Source: Flavobacterium sp. I3-2 (GTDB taxonomy: Bacteria > Bacteroidota > Bacteroidia > Flavobacteriales > Flavobacteriaceae). From it: DNA of 64,000 nt. The stretch is taken from the NCBI RefSeq assembly GCF_013389595.1, contig NZ_CP058306.1, positions 930,001 through 994,000 on the forward strand, given 5' to 3'. The position numbers and the translations under genes are program-made. Shown piece after piece: positions 38,021 to 46,945 of this stretch. Within the stretch, counting starts at the first letter, position 1, and the number at the start of each line of letters is the position of its first letter. The notes below the pieces were generated by a model that did not search any database, had not been told where the DNA came from, and was given only the letters and a program-made list of their open reading frames with translations.

Positions 38021-38533
38021 ATGAAAAAAGTTTTTCTTTTAGCAATTGCAACTGCATTCACTTTCGCAGCTTGTAAAGATACAAAAGCTGAAGCTACACC
38101 AGATGCGGCAGCAACAGAAGCAAATGCAACTCATGAAGACCACACAGGTCATGATCATGGTTCAGAAACACCTGTAGCTACAACAGAACAAGGAACACAA
38201 GCACCTGCTGCAACTAATGCTGAAGGAGTTAAATTAAATCCTCCACACGGACAACCAGGTCACCGTTGTGAAATTGCTGTAGGCGCACCTTTAGATGGAA
38301 GTGCTGCTCCTGCTCAAGCAACTCCAACTCAACCACAAGCCCAACCAGCAAACAGCGGAAAAGGATTTTTAGGCTCTGGAAATACGCAAGCTCAACCAAC
38401 AGCTCAATCACCTCAAATTCAACAAACTGCACCTGCACAACAAACAGCTCCAGGTATGCAAGGAAAACCAAATCCTGCTCACGGACAACCAGGTCACCGT
38501 TGCGACATTTCTGTTGGACAACCTTTACCATAA
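38021..38533 (+). CDS. Lipoprotein with two HGQPGHRC metal-like motifs
   Basis: 170 residues. A lipoprotein signal ends FAAC (Cys18). The body is low complexity (Ala, Gln, Pro, Thr), with a His-rich patch HEDHTGHDHG (38-47) and two near-identical motifs: HGQPGHRCEIAVGAPL from residue 76 and HGQPGHRCDISVGQPL from residue 154. The repeated His-x4-His-x-Cys pattern and the His patch suggest metal binding (copper or zinc), but no function is known to me. The motif recurs in flavobacterial lipoproteins. Confidence 0.75.
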   Translation: MKKVFLLAIATAFTFAACKDTKAEATPDAAATEANATHEDHTGHDHGSETPVATTEQGTQAPAATNAEGVKLNPPHGQPGHRCEIAVGAPLDGSAAPAQATPTQPQAQPANSGKGFLGSGNTQAQPTAQSPQIQQTAPAQQTAPGMQGKPNPAHGQPGHRCDISVGQPLP

Positions 38534-38587
38534 TTTTGAATCATTGCTTAGAATCATTAAATTCTAAACGCTAGATTACGAGATAAA

Positions 38588-38627
38588 CAAAAGCGATTGA
38601 AACTCTATCGAATTTCAATCGCTTTTG
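38588..38627. terminator. Strong bidirectional terminator
   Basis: A perfect 15-base stem (38588-38602 and 38613-38627) with a ten-base loop lies between the convergent lipoprotein and dehydrogenase genes. Confidence 0.93.
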
Positions 38628-38647
38628 TTATTTTGAATTCACTCAAA

Positions 38648-39604
38648 TTATATTTCTGCTAATTTTGTTTTAAGATTTTCTAACATGGTTTTAGTCATTT
38701 TTTTCATATCAAAATCATGACTCCATCCCCAATCTTTTCTCGCTTGAGAATCATCAATACTAGAAGGCCAAGAATCTGCAATTGCTTGTCGGAAATCTGG
38801 TTCGTAAGTAATAGAAAAATCTTTTTGTTCTTCGGCAATGCACGCTGCTAATTCTTTAGGTGTAAAACTCATCGCAGATAAATTATACGATGAACGAATT
38901 TTTACATCTTCTTTTTTAGCTTGCATAATTCCAATGGTAGCTTTGATTGCATCATCCATAAACATCATTGGCAAACCTGTTTCTTCAGAAAGAAAACAAT
39001 TGTATTTATTTTCTTCGATTGCTTTGTAATAAATATCAACTGCGTAATCTGTTGTTCCGCCGCCTGGTAACGTTTTCCAAGAAATTAAACCTGGATAACG
39101 AATACTACGAACATCAACACCAAATTTATTGAAATAATATTCACACCAACGTTCACCTGCTTGTTTTGAAATACCATAAACTGTTGAAGGTTCCATTACG
39201 GTATATTGAGGTGTATTATTTTTTGGAGTAGTTGGTCCAAAAACAGCTATACTAGATGGCCAGAAAATTTTCTTGATTTTATTTTCTTTAGCTAAATTCA
39301 ACACATGAAAAAGAGAATTCATATTCAAATCCCAAGCAAAAGCAGGATTTTTCTCAGCAGTTGCAGAAAGTAATGCAGCCATTAAATAGACTTCATCTAC
39401 TTTGTATTTTTCAACAACAGCAGTTACTTGCTCTAAATTCATTGCATCAAGTACTTCGAAAGGACCTGTTTGAAAAACTTCTTGTTCTCCTTTTCTAATG
39501 TCTGAAGCAATTACATTATCAATTCCGTAAACTTCTCTAAGCTTAGCGGTTAATTCAGTACCGATTTGTCCGCAAGCTCCAATGATTAATATTGTTGTGT
39601 TCAT
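38648..39604 (-). CDS. L-threonine 3-dehydrogenase, SDR (epimerase-like) type
   Basis: 318 residues. Rossmann motif GACGQIGTEL (9-18), catalytic Ser118, Tyr143 and Lys147 (YGISK). The phrases VYLMAALLSATAEKNP, SSIAVFGP and SIRYPGLISW match the epimerase-type threonine dehydrogenase known from Flavobacterium frigidimaris. It oxidises threonine to 2-amino-3-oxobutanoate with NAD, which KBL then cleaves to glycine and acetyl-CoA. The kbl gene is not in the window. A -7 element TATATTTG lies 20 bases upstream (39624-39631). Confidence 0.88.
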   Translation of the reverse strand: MNTTILIIGACGQIGTELTAKLREVYGIDNVIASDIRKGEQEVFQTGPFEVLDAMNLEQVTAVVEKYKVDEVYLMAALLSATAEKNPAFAWDLNMNSLFHVLNLAKENKIKKIFWPSSIAVFGPTTPKNNTPQYTVMEPSTVYGISKQAGERWCEYYFNKFGVDVRSIRYPGLISWKTLPGGGTTDYAVDIYYKAIEENKYNCFLSEETGLPMMFMDDAIKATIGIMQAKKEDVKIRSSYNLSAMSFTPKELAACIAEEQKDFSITYEPDFRQAIADSWPSSIDDSQARKDWGWSHDFDMKKMTKTMLENLKTKLAEI

Positions 39605-39623
39605 GTTCGTTAGTTTGTTTCAA

Positions 39624-39631
39624 CAAATATA
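39624..39631 (-). promoter_or_regulatory. -7 element of the threonine dehydrogenase gene
   Basis: TATATTTG on the minus strand, exact TAnnTTTG match, 20 bases before the ATG at 39604. Confidence 0.5.
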
Positions 39632-39777
39632 ATGCATTAAATAATTCTTTAAAATAAAATCAAATAATAAATAATTCTTAAAAATTAGAATGTGTTTTGA
39701 GTCTTTTTTTTTGTTAATTATTTTTTTTTATTCTAATTGAAATTAATGTTATATTTATTTAACTAAACACTTTTAAA

Positions 39778-40719
39778 ATGAAAAAGACAATATTACTTGT
39801 TCTTTTTGTATGTCTTTTCAATAAAAATTTTGCTCAAGAAATTACGAAATTGAACTCAAAATTCTACATTGATTTTGATGAACTCTATACAAACAATGGA
39901 ATTATTGAAATTAAGGAATTAATAAATTATGATTTTTACTCAGATTTTGATGATGAAACTTTAAAAAAAATCAACATCGAAAAAGCAAAAAAAACAAAGA
40001 GTGAATTTACCATATTTAAGCCTCAAAAAGGAAAATATGTATTAGAAGATGAATTTTTTAAAATGCGATTCGATGTAAACGATAAAGGAGAATTCATTAA
40101 CAATACAATTATTACTTTTGAAAATGGCGAGAACGAAATTCAAATATCTTTTCCTTTTGTAAACGGCAAATTCTCTAAGGCTACAGCAAGTGATTCTAAG
40201 GGAAATATATTTTATACAGTTGAAATTTCTGATTCATCTACAAAATTTAATCACTTTGATGCTGATGGAAAATTAGAACAAAGTACGATTATTAAAAAAG
40301 GTGACAAAATAGAAAATGCATTGCAAATTAGATATTATCCAAACGGTCAAATGATGTCTGAAATAGATAGATCTAAAAATATCGAAAAGTCATATTTCGA
40401 AAACGGTATTTTAGAATTTTCAATAGATGGCAATACTCAAGAGCGTTTTTATTATTATGACAATGGTCAATTAAAATCTCATGATTATTTGCTTAGTCAG
40501 GATGAAAAATGCACAAATGATTTTAAAGATAACCAATTGATTCTTACAAGATGTATCAACTACGAAACACGAATAAGTACTACAAAATTTTATAAAAATA
40601 GTAGTTTAGATTATTATTTTATTGAAGACGAATCTAAATTAGAGAGACGTAAATATGACCAAAATGATCAATTGATTGAAACGATAGCAATAGAAGAAAA
40701 AGTGGGAATTGCGATGTAA
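39778..40719 (+). CDS. Secreted MORN-variant repeat protein (YwqK-like)
   Basis: 313 residues with a signal peptide (about 1-20, ending NFAQ). The middle holds repeats of the MORN-variant type (RYYPNGQMMSEID, YFENGILEFSIDG, YYYDNGQLKSHDY; about 185-245). Proteins of this kind are often labelled YwqK antitoxin, but nothing next to it looks like a toxin and a secreted antitoxin makes little sense, so only a structural-repeat call is offered. It may be a surface or periplasmic protein. Confidence 0.75.
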   Translation: MKKTILLVLFVCLFNKNFAQEITKLNSKFYIDFDELYTNNGIIEIKELINYDFYSDFDDETLKKINIEKAKKTKSEFTIFKPQKGKYVLEDEFFKMRFDVNDKGEFINNTIITFENGENEIQISFPFVNGKFSKATASDSKGNIFYTVEISDSSTKFNHFDADGKLEQSTIIKKGDKIENALQIRYYPNGQMMSEIDRSKNIEKSYFENGILEFSIDGNTQERFYYYDNGQLKSHDYLLSQDEKCTNDFKDNQLILTRCINYETRISTTKFYKNSSLDYYFIEDESKLERRKYDQNDQLIETIAIEEKVGIAM

Positions 40720-40750
40720 TCGATTTCCAAATTTTATTTTTATTAAAAGA

Positions 40751-41086
40751 TTAAATCAAAGATTCAACTCTAGCAATTGTGTCTAATTTAGATAAGGTTA
40801 GACGAATTATCGAATTCTCATTAGCTCTTAAATCATGCGGAACATTTGCATCTAAAGTTATCAAATCTCCAGCATTCATTTCTTGTATTTCCCCTTCAGA
40901 ACCTAAATTAATAGAACCTTGAAGCACGTGAATTACAATCGGAAATGGCGCTTTATGTTCTTTCATTAATTGTCCTTTCGAAAGTGCAATTCGAATTTCT
41001 TTAGAAAACGAAGTTTCTAAAATCACTTTGGTTTGGATGCGTTCAGTATCAAAAACCAAATCTGTTGTAAAAGATTGTATTTTCAT
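40751..41086 (-). CDS. Small cupin-domain protein
   Basis: 111 residues from the ATG at 41086, one base after the stop of the upstream gene; an in-frame start 27 bases further up lies inside that gene. One cupin barrel (about 30-100): HVLQGSINLGSEGEI and MNAGDLITLDANVPHDL. The usual first metal motif is only partly present, so metal binding is uncertain. Such single cupins often bind small ligands or act as sensors. The role is unknown. Confidence 0.78.
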   Translation of the reverse strand: MKIQSFTTDLVFDTERIQTKVILETSFSKEIRIALSKGQLMKEHKAPFPIVIHVLQGSINLGSEGEIQEMNAGDLITLDANVPHDLRANENSIIRLTLSKLDTIARVESLI

Positions 41087-41087
41087 A

Positions 41088-41843
41088 TTATTCCCACCAT
41101 TTAAAATTTTCAAGTTCTAAACCTTTATCCACATCAAGTTCTGTTTCGCTAGAATTAATCAGAATCAAAGATTTCCAACCTTTATTAAAATATTTACTAT
41201 TTGGAGAAAATTCTCCAGCACCAATATCTAAATCCCCACTTTCTGGAATTCTAAAATCTCCCCAATGGCATTTTTTCGATTTTTTGGTTTTATAACTGGT
41301 CCATTTTCCAATAAATTGATTATTAGCAAAACTATCTGAGAAAAAATCCAAAGCGTCGTAAGTCAATGTATTATTTAAATCAATTATAAAATTACTTATT
41401 AATTTTCCCGAAATCATACCGGATGATTTATCTGTTTTGTTTTCGAAAATATGGATTTCAAAGACAATAAATCCGCTTTTATAATCTGGATAACTTGTTT
41501 GATTTATAACGAATGCTTCTTTGACTAAAAAAGTACCTTGAAAAGAACAAATGTTATTTTTTACTCGAGTTTTTCCGGAAACAAAATATTCGTAAGGATT
41601 TTTTTCGTTTTTAACTACCGAAAAATATTTGATATCAAAACGTTGATAATCGTCACCTATAAATCCATAAATCAAAGCTTCAGACAGCATTTTTCTTTTA
41701 ACACCTTCAGAAACTTCAAAAATTTCATTCGGTTTTATGACCTCAGATAAATTATAATCTTTAATTTGATTATAGAAATTAGTTTGCGACATTACAACAA
41801 ACGTTTGCATGAAGCACACACAACAAAAAATCCAATATTTCAT
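41088..41843 (-). CDS. Secreted protein of unknown function
   Basis: 251 residues with a signal peptide (about 1-19, ending VVMSQ). The rest is beta-rich with several aromatic-rich strands; no family was recognised. It precedes the cupin gene with a one-base gap. Like the next gene upstream (41878-42540) it is a secreted protein of about 220-250 residues, but the two share no clear sequence similarity. Confidence 0.65.
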   Translation of the reverse strand: MKYWIFCCVCFMQTFVVMSQTNFYNQIKDYNLSEVIKPNEIFEVSEGVKRKMLSEALIYGFIGDDYQRFDIKYFSVVKNEKNPYEYFVSGKTRVKNNICSFQGTFLVKEAFVINQTSYPDYKSGFIVFEIHIFENKTDKSSGMISGKLISNFIIDLNNTLTYDALDFFSDSFANNQFIGKWTSYKTKKSKKCHWGDFRIPESGDLDIGAGEFSPNSKYFNKGWKSLILINSSETELDVDKGLELENFKWWE

Positions 41844-41877
41844 AAATCACCTTTTTACAAACTATTTAAATATCGCT

Positions 41878-42540
41878 TTACATTTGAACAAATTTTGAAT
41901 CGTTGTAATCAAATTTAAATTCAATACTTTGTGAAATCAAATTTGGTAAAACGTCTGACATAAAATAAGAATAATCGTATTTTGAATTGTAATACAGATA
42001 AAAATCATATCGAGAATAATCAAAAGAAACAGAAAAAGTACCGTTTCGAACCAATTCTCTATCTGATTTGGTTATGTCTTTTTTATAAAATTTTTGCATC
42101 ATATTTTTTTCAAAAACAGCAAAATCAGATGAATAACCATCTAAATATCCACTTTTAATTTCTGAAAAAACACCGTCTTTAAACATCAAAAACTTAAAAT
42201 CGCTCTGAACCGAATTATAATTCTCCCTTTTTGTTTTAGAAATCACCAACAAATATCCGTTTTCTAAAGGCCAATATTTTAATACAACTTCCGCTTGAAT
42301 TATAGAATTTTTCTCGGCACTTTTTTTAAAACTCAAATAATTGTACTTTAAATTAAAAATCGATTCGTAATATGTGTCATCTAAAAATCTAGCTCGGTCA
42401 GAGATTAATTCTCTACGTGCAAATTCAGACAAATCATCGACATAAATATCTGGAATTGCATAAAAAAAATCCAAAATATTTTGGGCATATCCAAAATTGA
42501 TTGTAAAGAATAAAATAAAAATTTGATAAAGCTTTTTCAT
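41878..42540 (-). CDS. Secreted protein of unknown function
   Basis: 220 residues with a signal peptide (about 1-19, ending NFGYAQ). The mature part is rich in Tyr, Asp, Phe and Ser (YYNSKYDYSYFMSD near the C-terminus). No family was recognised. It lies 17 bases after the DinB gene and may be in the same transcript. Confidence 0.65.
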   Translation of the reverse strand: MKKLYQIFILFFTINFGYAQNILDFFYAIPDIYVDDLSEFARRELISDRARFLDDTYYESIFNLKYNYLSFKKSAEKNSIIQAEVVLKYWPLENGYLLVISKTKRENYNSVQSDFKFLMFKDGVFSEIKSGYLDGYSSDFAVFEKNMMQKFYKKDITKSDRELVRNGTFSVSFDYSRYDFYLYYNSKYDYSYFMSDVLPNLISQSIEFKFDYNDSKFVQM

Positions 42541-42557
42541 AAGTGTTGATTAAAAGT

Positions 42558-43001
42558 TTATTTCCTACGATAAAATATATAATCGGTATTTGCAGGTTCT
42601 ATATGTATTTGTTTTAAATTGGTTGCGATTTGAGCGCGATGGTATGTCGAATGATTGATAATATGAAATAGTACATCATCAATCGTATTTGAAAAAACTT
42701 CATTCTTAGAATTTGAATACGAAATAAGTTCTTCTAAAGTTCTATTATCGAGAATCTCGATGGTATTTTGAAAATTTGACTGATTAATTTCGGTTAAATC
42801 AAAAAAACTTTGAGTTTGCCAAACTTCAAAAGGCTGTTGACAATTAATTCTTGAATTCCAAATTTGATGAGCATTGACAATATGATTAATCAAATTAATA
42901 CTTTTCTCGTTAACTTGGTTTAAGTTCACAGAAAACAAATCAAACAAACGTTGATTCATTTCATAATTATATGTAAAGAGCTTTTCGAAATGTATTTTCA
43001 T
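42558..43001 (-). CDS. DinB family protein
   Basis: 147 residues, a four-helix bundle. The three metal-binding histidines can be seen: one in INHIVNAHQIW (about residue 40) and two in HIINHSTYHRAQI (about 113-121). DinB-like proteins bind a divalent metal; many are thiol S-transferases using bacillithiol or similar thiols, and others are uncharacterised. There is no sign of DNA damage control. Confidence 0.82.
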   Translation of the reverse strand: MKIHFEKLFTYNYEMNQRLFDLFSVNLNQVNEKSINLINHIVNAHQIWNSRINCQQPFEVWQTQSFFDLTEINQSNFQNTIEILDNRTLEELISYSNSKNEVFSNTIDDVLFHIINHSTYHRAQIATNLKQIHIEPANTDYIFYRRK

Positions 43002-43061
43002 TTAAACATGTATTAACTAACTTACAAAAAAGAAAATTGAAGTTTGTTGAAATTATTCATT

Positions 43062-44102
43062 TCATAACCATTGGTAAGAATTAGACCATTTATAAAACGC
43101 ATCAACTTTTTCTTTATTATCTTTTAAATATTTTATTGCATCTTTATCGTTATTAGCAGCAAAAGCAATATTTGCGAATGTATTTACTAAATCTTGTTTT
43201 TTCATTTCGATAAAATACGGAGCTAAATATTCCCAATAATAACCTGTTTGATTTTCTTTTGTTTCTGACAAACTATTAAAAAGAATTGATAATTTTCTTG
43301 AAAATTTTTGTACTTCACTATCGTTTTTAAATTCTTTATCATCATCTAAAGCTGCTGAAAGCGTCAAAACCATTTCGGAAGCAGAAAAATTGTTTGGAAT
43401 TGATTTGGAACTTGCATTACTCAATAAACGTTCATCTAAAGAAATTGAAATTGAATTTTCGCCTCTTTTCGAAATTCCTTTATTCATCAATATTAATAGA
43501 TAATTAAGATTATCTGTTGAACGTTGAGAATTATTATCTAAACTTAAAAATCTACAAGCTGACATTATTGCTGCGATTTTATTTGATTGATTCAAAATTG
43601 CTAATGCATTATACGACCCAGGATGATTTGGATTTAAAACAGAAGCTGATTGAATTGCTTCTTTTGCTTTTTCATTTTCTCCTAATCCAGTAAGAGCAAT
43701 TCCTTTATTGAAATAAAGTTGATAATGATTTGGATACTTTTGAATTCCTTCGTCGTAAATTTTAATTGCCTTTTTAGATTCTTCTAATAAATCTAAAGCG
43801 TTTCCGTAAGTTACATACAACATCGTAAGTTCTTCATTTGGATGAAGTTTTAGAGCTCTTTTACAAATCTCAACAGATTCTTTATAATTCTGAGTAGTAA
43901 CCAAAGTCATCGCTTTTTCTGCTAATGCTAGAAAATTGTCTTTATCAACTTTTAAAGCATCATTGTATTTAGAAATTGCCTGAGTATATTTTCCTTCGTC
44001 GTAAAATGCTACGCCTTCTAAAACTAATTCTTTAGCGACCTGAGGATTTTGAGCAAATGCAAATGAAGTAGTAAATAAGATAAAATAAGTAATTTTTTTC
44101 AT
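43062..44102 (-). CDS. Secreted TPR protein
   Basis: 346 residues with a signal peptide (about 1-17, ending SFAFAQ). Five TPR-like units fill about 25-175 (DEGKYTQAISKYNDALKVD, NHYQLYFNKGIALTGLGEN, NPNHPGSYNALAILNQS). The C-terminal half is helical and unrecognised. TPR proteins are scaffolds for other proteins; the partner is unknown. It stands just downstream of the PadR operon, with a terminator between. Confidence 0.78.
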   Translation of the reverse strand: MKKITYFILFTTSFAFAQNPQVAKELVLEGVAFYDEGKYTQAISKYNDALKVDKDNFLALAEKAMTLVTTQNYKESVEICKRALKLHPNEELTMLYVTYGNALDLLEESKKAIKIYDEGIQKYPNHYQLYFNKGIALTGLGENEKAKEAIQSASVLNPNHPGSYNALAILNQSNKIAAIMSACRFLSLDNNSQRSTDNLNYLLILMNKGISKRGENSISISLDERLLSNASSKSIPNNFSASEMVLTLSAALDDDKEFKNDSEVQKFSRKLSILFNSLSETKENQTGYYWEYLAPYFIEMKKQDLVNTFANIAFAANNDKDAIKYLKDNKEKVDAFYKWSNSYQWL

Positions 44103-44140
44103 AAGTGTTTTTTGATTTAATTACATATCTAAATATAATA

Positions 44141-44167
44141 AAAAAAGCTCCTGAAAAATCAAGAGCT
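44141..44167 (-). terminator. Terminator of the PadR operon
   Basis: AGCTCCTGA pairs with TCAAGAGCT (one mismatch) around an A-rich loop, with a T-run on the minus strand, right after the stop at 44174. Confidence 0.8.
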
Positions 44168-44173
44168 TGAATA

Positions 44174-44926
44174 TTAATTTGAATACGAAATCACGTATTT
44201 TTTTAAATCGGATTTTAATGTTCGGTGAATCACAAAATAAACAATCACTACATTACAAATCATCAAAGTTAATAAGACGCTTAACTTAATGCTGTTGGTA
44301 TAAAAATCATAACTTTCTGCATTAAAAGAATTCATCGGCTCAACAAAAAAATTAAAAGCGAAATTGGTGATTACAGCGTTTAACCCGGTTAAAACAGCAA
44401 TAATCCGAAAACTGATGCCGTTTAATAAAAATCGATTTTGTTTACCATTAATCTTTTCCGTTTGATACATGTTTACCAAAATCAATCCTAAACCAAACAA
44501 CAAACAACTTATTGAAACCACAAATTTCACTTGAAAAAACCAAAATTCGTCAATCATTAAAAGTTTAAAAAGTACTATTCCAATCAAGAAAACATATAAA
44601 AGATAGGGCGAAAACAACATTTTTTTAAAAGCTGAAAAATACAACTTGGTATATTTACTTCTTAAGACTTTTTCTTTAGCAAGTTCTAATTTCTGAAGTT
44701 CGGTTGCCTTCCATTTTTGTTTGACTAATTCAAAAGCTTCTGAAAATGATTCGTTTTCGCTTTGCATTAAATCTTCAATATTCGAAGCGATATGATCCGT
44801 CATTTCGCACTGAATATCGTAAAACAAATGCTTTTTGTCTTTTCTTCCGAAAGAATCAAAATCGGTTATTTTTTGATTCGTAATCCAATTTGAAATTTGT
44901 TGTAACTGTTGAATGGTTATTTGCAT
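44174..44926 (-). CDS. DH-motif membrane protein 6 of the PadR operon
   Basis: 250 residues, last of six tandem paralogues. The N-terminal cytoplasmic helix domain has the shared motif as CEMTDHIASNIEDLM, Asp44-His45, after an insertion of about ten residues relative to its sisters. A KQKWK-type segment follows, then about four membrane helices (about 100-240). It resembles the HAAS/DUF1700-type sensor domain found beside PadR regulators. It is the last gene before the terminator and starts two bases after its neighbour. Confidence 0.72.
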   Translation of the reverse strand: MQITIQQLQQISNWITNQKITDFDSFGRKDKKHLFYDIQCEMTDHIASNIEDLMQSENESFSEAFELVKQKWKATELQKLELAKEKVLRSKYTKLYFSAFKKMLFSPYLLYVFLIGIVLFKLLMIDEFWFFQVKFVVSISCLLFGLGLILVNMYQTEKINGKQNRFLLNGISFRIIAVLTGLNAVITNFAFNFFVEPMNSFNAESYDFYTNSIKLSVLLTLMICNVVIVYFVIHRTLKSDLKKYVISYSN

Positions 44927-44928
44927 TT

Positions 44929-45636
44929 TTAAATGGTTTGGTAACGTTTTTCGGTTTCGTCTATACTACTAATTAAGCTTGGTTTTATTACATCATAAAA
45001 AATAAAAATAAATAACATGTGAACAAGAAGAAACAGCGATAAAAAATACACTCCAGCGTTTGAAAGTGCTAAACTTTCATCAAAAATACGATTGAATAAT
45101 GGATAAAAAATGGCTCCAAAACCAATTGTCGGAATTGAAAACACACTATGCGCAACCGATTGAATCAGCCAACTTTTCCCTTTTTTCTTTTGCTCTTTTT
45201 TTATTTTGGACATATAGCGTAAAGCATCAATCATAAAAACAACATAAGAAATAACCATTGCTGTCAAAGCTATTGTTTCTCCGAAATAGGCTGTTTTTAT
45301 TAGCAAAAAATAAATTCCGAAATAAAGTGTGATAGTTAAAATTATCTTAGGAACAGAAAAAAAAGTTTTAATTTCTGTCCAAAGCATTTTATTGTAATAC
45401 TTATGTAATTCGTTTTGTTTTTGTTCTACCAAACCGGTAAAACCAAAAATACCAAATTTTTTAAATTCGGCTTGCAAAACATCTTCAAAAGAAATGTTTG
45501 GATTTATCTCCCATTCTGCTTCAATGGCATTAGCTAAATGATCGACCAATTCTACTTGAACGTCGTAAAATTCGACAAAATGCTTTTTGGTAAAATCAAA
45601 CAAATACACAATTTCTTTTTCAGTCAATTTTTTCAT
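44929..45636 (-). CDS. DH-motif membrane protein 5 of the PadR operon
   Basis: 235 residues. The first 80 residues are nearly identical to those of the upstream gene (YDVQVELVDHLANAIEAE, Asp32-His33), so these two arose by a recent duplication, while the four-helix membrane part has diverged. Its ATG overlaps the stop of the upstream gene by four bases, giving translational coupling. The function is unknown; it may sense membrane or envelope state through the helices and signal through the N-terminal domain. Confidence 0.74.
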   Translation of the reverse strand: MKKLTEKEIVYLFDFTKKHFVEFYDVQVELVDHLANAIEAEWEINPNISFEDVLQAEFKKFGIFGFTGLVEQKQNELHKYYNKMLWTEIKTFFSVPKIILTITLYFGIYFLLIKTAYFGETIALTAMVISYVVFMIDALRYMSKIKKEQKKKGKSWLIQSVAHSVFSIPTIGFGAIFYPLFNRIFDESLALSNAGVYFLSLFLLVHMLFIFIFYDVIKPSLISSIDETEKRYQTI

Positions 45637-46307
45637 ATCATTTCCATTTTTTGTTCTGTTAATCGAATTTCATTTTTAATTAATGGAATAATTTTAAAAA
45701 ATAAAATGACAACAAAAAGTATATATAAAGTAGTACTTGTCGCACCGACAACAATAGAAAACAGATTTGGATTGCTTTTAATTGAAAAGCCAAAAAAGAC
45801 AATAAAAGTAAACGGAATACTATAAAAATAGTTACTTATTGATTGAATTAAATATTTTTTATTACTTTTTTTAATTTTAATATATTGATATATCCATATA
45901 ACAATTGTTGTAATTAACAACACTCCTTCTAGTGCCAACCAAATTTGCTCACCAAGTGTTGTTGGTTTTGAATAAAATTGAAATAATACATAAAACAAAG
46001 CCACTGAAATCACTATTTTTGGAATTGTAAAAAAGCTTTGCATTTCATTTTTAATTATATTCCAATAATGATTTTGCAAGGCTGCTTGTTTTTGTTCTAC
46101 CAAACCAGAAAATCCAAAAACACCAAAGTTTTTATATTCTTTTTGTAAAGCTTCAGTAAACGAAATGTTTGGGTTTATTTCCCATTCGGCTTCAATGGCA
46201 TTGGCTAAATGATCGACCAGTTCTACCTGAACATCGTAATGTTCTACCAAATGCTTTTTGGTAAATACAAATAATTGATCGATTTGTTCTTGCGTTAGTT
46301 TTTTCAT
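45633..46307 (-). CDS. DH-motif membrane protein 4 of the PadR operon
   Basis: 224 residues. N-terminal motif YDVQVELVDHLANAIEAE with Asp32-His33, then FGVFGFSGLVEQKQ, shared with the next gene, and about four membrane helices (about 95-215). It starts two bases after its upstream neighbour. Both copies keep a His-rich loop before the motif. The function is unknown. Confidence 0.74.
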   Translation of the reverse strand: MKKLTQEQIDQLFVFTKKHLVEHYDVQVELVDHLANAIEAEWEINPNISFTEALQKEYKNFGVFGFSGLVEQKQAALQNHYWNIIKNEMQSFFTIPKIVISVALFYVLFQFYSKPTTLGEQIWLALEGVLLITTIVIWIYQYIKIKKSNKKYLIQSISNYFYSIPFTFIVFFGFSIKSNPNLFSIVVGATSTTLYILFVVILFFKIIPLIKNEIRLTEQKMEMI

Positions 46308-46309
46308 TT

Positions 46310-46936
46310 TTATTGAAGTAAAGCGTTGTATTTTTTATCGTTTTTAAGCTTGTAATAAATCGGTAAATAATAAAACATTAAACTAATTGCTGTAAAACCA
46401 GACAATAAGATTAACGAAGGAAGTTCTGAAAATTTTCTAACCCAATGAATGCCAAAATACAAGTAAAACATAGAGATAAAACTTAAAGTAAAAAATGCAC
46501 CAAATGTACTTGTAACCTTATTTTTAGATTTGAAATAATAGATACCAAAAACAACAAAACTAATAATTGGTAATGCTAAAGGAAGTACATCTAAATCTGC
46601 TAAAAATGTTTGATGATTTACAAAAGGTAAAGATTTAAAAACCAAGAAACAACAAACCCAAAGAACAAGAAAAACAGGATTTAAAAAAATATCTTTAAAT
46701 ATTGAAACGCGTTGCTTTGTTAATAGATACCATTGTGATAACTTTTGTGTTTTTAAATAATCGTTTTGTTCATTGAAAACAACGTTTAAATTAGCGTCAA
46801 AATCATTACATTCTTTTTCTTCAAGTAAACAAATTAAATGATCTAAAACTTCAATGCGAATATCTATAAAACCAAAACCGTAAGTAATTAATTTTTGATT
46901 TACTTGTTCAATTTGTTCTTGCATTAGTTTTTTCAT
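46310..46936 (-). CDS. DH-motif membrane protein 3 of the PadR operon (most divergent)
   Basis: 208 residues. The motif reads IRIEVLDHLICLLEEKE, so Asp32-His33 is kept, but the following Ala-Ser/Asn is replaced. There are about four membrane helices (about 85-200). It is the shortest and most divergent of the six, and starts nine bases after the gene before it. The function is unknown. Confidence 0.7.
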   Translation of the reverse strand: MKKLMQEQIEQVNQKLITYGFGFIDIRIEVLDHLICLLEEKECNDFDANLNVVFNEQNDYLKTQKLSQWYLLTKQRVSIFKDIFLNPVFLVLWVCCFLVFKSLPFVNHQTFLADLDVLPLALPIISFVVFGIYYFKSKNKVTSTFGAFFTLSFISMFYLYFGIHWVRKFSELPSLILLSGFTAISLMFYYLPIYYKLKNDKKYNALLQ

Positions 46937-46945
46937 ACCAAAAAC

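Noticed and set aside
38229..38531. 100-residue frame opposite the HGQPGHRC lipoprotein
   Set aside because: It is a shadow of the Gln/Ala/Pro-rich coding strand, with the same internal repeat reflected; no signal peptide or regulatory context.
39778..40719. YwqK-type antitoxin of a toxin-antitoxin pair
   Set aside because: The protein carries a signal peptide and has no toxin-like neighbour. The label rests only on shared MORN-like repeats.
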